8,121 bases of DNA, from the NCBI GenBank assembly GCA_007116765.1, contig SKHV01000468.1, positions 1-8,121 of the forward strand, read 5' to 3'. The notes below the pieces were generated by a model. The model was not told the origin of the DNA and made no database searches. It saw only the letters and a list, made by a program, of their open reading frames with translations. Origin of the DNA: Prolixibacteraceae bacterium (GTDB taxonomy: Bacteria > Bacteroidota > Bacteroidia > Bacteroidales > Prolixibacteraceae). Each line of letters starts with the position of its first letter. The first letter of the stretch is position 1. The position numbers and the translations under genes are program-made. Shown here in pieces: positions 5,654 to 8,121 of the stretch.

Positions 5654-7963
5654 ATGAAGAGTTATCTGAAATATGATGAATGGAGTATAATTGAGGAAAG
5701 CTTCAGCCCGGAATACAACCGCATATCGGAGAGTATATTTAGTTTGGGGAACGGGAGAAAAGGAGGCCGTGGAAATTTTGAGGAAAAGTACACGGGCTCC
5801 TCTTTACAGGGCAATTATATAGCCGGTGTTTACTACCCCGATAAAACCCGTGTGGGTTGGTGGAAGAATGGTTATCCCGAGTATTTCGCTAAAGTGCTTA
5901 ACGCGGCCAACTGGATTGGGATAAACGTGAAAATCGACGGCGAAGAACTTGACATAGCTCAAGTTAAACTGGAAAGCTTTACCCGTAAAATGAACATGAA
6001 AAAGGGTACGCTATCGCGTGAGTTTGTGGCTAAGCTGAAAAATGGCAAGAAAGTAAAAATTACTTCGCTCCGCTTTTTGAGCATGGTGCGCCCCGAGGTG
6101 GGAGCTATCCGTTATTCGGTTCAAGCCCTCAACTTCGAGGGTAAAATCACGTTTACACCCTATGTCGATTTTGATGTCCAAAACGAAGACTCCAATTACG
6201 ACGAAAAGTTCTGGCTTGGCGACAGCATCGAAAACATGGGCAACGAAGGTTACCTTACCGCCCACACCCGCAAAACCAATTTCCTTGTATGTTCGGGCAT
6301 GAAGTACAACGTGATGGTTGATGGCAAAGAACGAGCCGTTAAAATCGAAAACACTTCGCGCGATAAATATATCGAGTCAAATTTCAGCTTAGGTATTGAA
6401 AAAGGCCAAACTCTTACCTTATGCAAATACGGGGTTAATACTTCATCGGAGTATTTTTCACGAACACGTATTTTGCTGGAGTCGAAAAATATTCTGAACG
6501 AAGCCTTCGACGATGGTTTCGATGCTTTACTTGATGAGCATATAGCTTATTGGGCAAAAAAGTGGGAAACCAGCGACATAAAAATCAAAGGCGATGTGGC
6601 AGCCCAGCAGGGAATCCGTTTCAATATTTTTCAGCTAAACCAAACCTATACCGGCGACGATGAGCGCCTGAACGTAGGCCCTAAAGGTTTTACGGGCGAA
6701 AAATACGGCGGCACTACTTATTGGGATACCGAAGCTTATTGCCTGCCGTTTTTCCTGGCTACAGCTCCTCAGAATGTAGCCCGCAACCTGCTTATTTACC
6801 GGCACAAGCATCTTCAAAAAGCCATTGAGAATGCCGAAAAACTCGGTTTTACAGGTGGTGCAGCCTTGTACCCCATGGTAACCATTAATGGCGAAGAATG
6901 TCACAACGAATGGGAAATTACCTTTGAGGAAATTCACCGTAACGGTGCAATTGCTTATGCAATTTACAACTATATAAACTATACAGGCGACATTGATTAT
7001 CTGGCACCGTACGGTTTCGAAGTGCTGCTGGCCATTTCACGTTTCTGGAGTCAAAGGGCAAACTGGTCCGAAGCCAAACAGAAATATGTGATGCTTGGGG
7101 TTACCGGACCCAACGAGTACGAAAACAATATAAACAACAACTTCCACACCAACAACATGGCCGTGTGGACAATGAAATACACCATTGAGGCACTTACATA
7201 TGTGAAGCATAAGCATCCCGGTGTTTATGCCGAAGTTTCAAAAAAATGGAACTTCGATGAAAAAACCGAAACCACGAAATGGAACGATATTATCAATAAA
7301 ATGTATTTCCCGTGGGACGAAGAACGGAAAGTTTACCTTCAGCAGGACGGATTCCTCGATAAGGAATTGATACCTGCAACGGAAATTGACCCCGCTGTAC
7401 GCCCAATAAGCCAACATTGGTCGTGGGACAGGATTTTGCGTTCGGTTTATATTAAACAAGCCGACACCCTACAAAGCCTTTATTGGTTCGAAGACAATTA
7501 CGACAAAGAATTCATTGAACGCCATTTCGATTTTTACGAACCATTTACCGTGCACGAATCGTCGCTTTCACCCTGCGTGCATACCGTGTTGGCAGCAAGC
7601 CTGGGCAGGCCCGATAAAGCTTACGAAATGTACCTGCGCACTGCACGCCTCGACCTCGACAATTACAACAACGACACCGATGAGGGGCTTCACATAACCA
7701 GCATGGGCGGTACATGGTTGGCCTTTGTAATTGGCTTAGGCGGGATGCGTGTAAAAAACGGGCAACTGCATTTCAATCCAATACTGCCTAAAGGTTGGGA
7801 TTCTTATTCGTTTCGTATTAATTTCAGGAACTACCACCTAAAAGTTAAAGTTGCGGATAGTAAAGCTATAATCACGAATGTTTCTAATATTGAAATTAGC
7901 GTTCAAGTAAACAACAAACCTACAATAATCGAAAGTAATTCAGAAACAACTGTTTGTATTTAA
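5654..7963 (+). CDS. mapA: GH65 glycoside phosphorylase, probable maltose phosphorylase
   Basis: Cytoplasmic inverting phosphorylase (no signal peptide), 769 residues: maltose plus phosphate gives beta-glucose-1-phosphate and glucose. There is an N-terminal beta-sandwich at about 1-260, then an (alpha/alpha)6 barrel with W357-D358-x-E360, and a small C-terminal beta domain. The probable general acid is E488 in GVTGPNEYENN, closely matching E487 of Lactobacillus brevis maltose phosphorylase. K601-Q602 and the HESSLS motif (634-639) are the conserved barrel and phosphate-site motifs. The specificity loop reads HNEWEITFE (417-425), the form typical of maltose rather than trehalose or kojibiose phosphorylases. 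ATG at 5654 is preferred, since MKSYLKYDEW is the usual family start. A GTG at 5630, 3 nt after the pgmB stop, would add eight lysine-rich residues. Specificity is inferred from these motifs and from the transporter and pgmB beside it. Confidence 0.94.
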   Translation: MKSYLKYDEWSIIEESFSPEYNRISESIFSLGNGRKGGRGNFEEKYTGSSLQGNYIAGVYYPDKTRVGWWKNGYPEYFAKVLNAANWIGINVKIDGEELDIAQVKLESFTRKMNMKKGTLSREFVAKLKNGKKVKITSLRFLSMVRPEVGAIRYSVQALNFEGKITFTPYVDFDVQNEDSNYDEKFWLGDSIENMGNEGYLTAHTRKTNFLVCSGMKYNVMVDGKERAVKIENTSRDKYIESNFSLGIEKGQTLTLCKYGVNTSSEYFSRTRILLESKNILNEAFDDGFDALLDEHIAYWAKKWETSDIKIKGDVAAQQGIRFNIFQLNQTYTGDDERLNVGPKGFTGEKYGGTTYWDTEAYCLPFFLATAPQNVARNLLIYRHKHLQKAIENAEKLGFTGGAALYPMVTINGEECHNEWEITFEEIHRNGAIAYAIYNYINYTGDIDYLAPYGFEVLLAISRFWSQRANWSEAKQKYVMLGVTGPNEYENNINNNFHTNNMAVWTMKYTIEALTYVKHKHPGVYAEVSKKWNFDEKTETTKWNDIINKMYFPWDEERKVYLQQDGFLDKELIPATEIDPAVRPISQHWSWDRILRSVYIKQADTLQSLYWFEDNYDKEFIERHFDFYEPFTVHESSLSPCVHTVLAASLGRPDKAYEMYLRTARLDLDNYNNDTDEGLHITSMGGTWLAFVIGLGGMRVKNGQLHFNPILPKGWDSYSFRINFRNYHLKVKVADSKAIITNVSNIEISVQVNNKPTIIESNSETTVCI

Positions 7964-7988
7964 TATAATAAATATTCAAGCTGCATAT

Positions 7989-8121
7989 ATGAAAAAATTG
8001 ATATTAATTATTGCTGCTGTATTTCTTGCCATTTCACTCTTGGCATCGAAAGTAAACCGCATTGACCCGCCCACTTGGTGGACAGGTTTTAACAACAACG
8101 AACTGCAACTAATGGTGTATG
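7989..8121 (+). CDS. Secreted GH13 enzyme, SusA/neopullulanase-like, N-terminal 44 codons (3' end off window)
   Basis: Only the first 44 codons are present, open to the right edge. A Sec signal peptide covers about residues 1-19 (MKK, then a long hydrophobic core ending SLLA). There is no lipobox cysteine, so the protein is probably periplasmic and soluble. The mature start carries RIDPPTWWTGF and NELQLMVY. This is the opening of the N-terminal immunoglobulin-like domain of Bacteroidetes neopullulanase/cyclomaltodextrinase enzymes such as SusA, where the equivalent reads roughly P.WW.GM.N.ELQ. Such enzymes hydrolyse maltodextrins to maltose in the periplasm. It follows the GH65 stop by 25 nt in the same direction, so it is read as part of the operon. 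The catalytic domain is not visible, so activity is inferred from this short stretch and from context. Confidence 0.8.
   Translation, partial: MKKLILIIAAVFLAISLLASKVNRIDPPTWWTGFNNNELQLMVY

Noticed and set aside
1..8121. CRISPR arrays, tRNA or rRNA genes, insertion sequences and attachment sites.
   Set aside because: No regularly spaced repeats, no tRNA-like arms or rRNA sequence, and no transposase or paired terminal repeats were seen.

Overview
The window is the core of a malto-oligosaccharide (starch/maltose) utilisation locus from a member of the Bacteroidota. Four things point there: a SusC-type TonB-dependent receptor, the AT-rich intergenic DNA, a clean Bacteroidetes-type promoter (TTG, 20-nt spacer, TATTTTTG), and gene starts without Shine-Dalgarno sequences. 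A LacI-family regulator beside an MFS transporter, beta-phosphoglucomutase, GH65 and GH13 is an arrangement I associate with Flavobacteriia and marine or environmental Bacteroidales rather than gut Bacteroides, which use SusR. I cannot place it to genus.

Layout: 1-1791 (minus) is the N-terminal 597 codons of a SusC-like receptor, cut by the left edge. 1792-2159 is a divergent intergenic region with a perfect 16-bp palindrome (O1). 2160-3173 (plus) is a LacI-family regulator. 3174-3443 is a second regulatory region with a near-identical palindrome (O2) and a promoter with a perfect -7 element. Then comes a tight plus-strand operon: MFS sugar transporter (3444-4961), 2 nt, beta-phosphoglucomutase (4964-5626), 27 nt, GH65 maltose phosphorylase (5654-7963), 25 nt, and the first 44 codons of a secreted SusA-like GH13 enzyme cut by the right edge.

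Inferred pathway: the SusC-like receptor, with a partner presumably beyond the left edge, brings malto-oligosaccharides across the outer membrane. The GH13 enzyme cuts them in the periplasm. The MFS transporter imports maltose. The cytoplasmic GH65 enzyme phosphorolyses maltose to glucose and beta-glucose-1-phosphate, and beta-phosphoglucomutase turns the latter into glucose-6-phosphate, so one of the two glucoses is phosphorylated without ATP. The LacI-type protein probably controls both arms through O1 and O2.

The genes form a known kind of system and I see no new enzymatic machinery. The points most worth a second look are in the control DNA: the paired operators, their matched distance to the two candidate promoters, and three collinear sequence blocks shared by the two intergenic regions.
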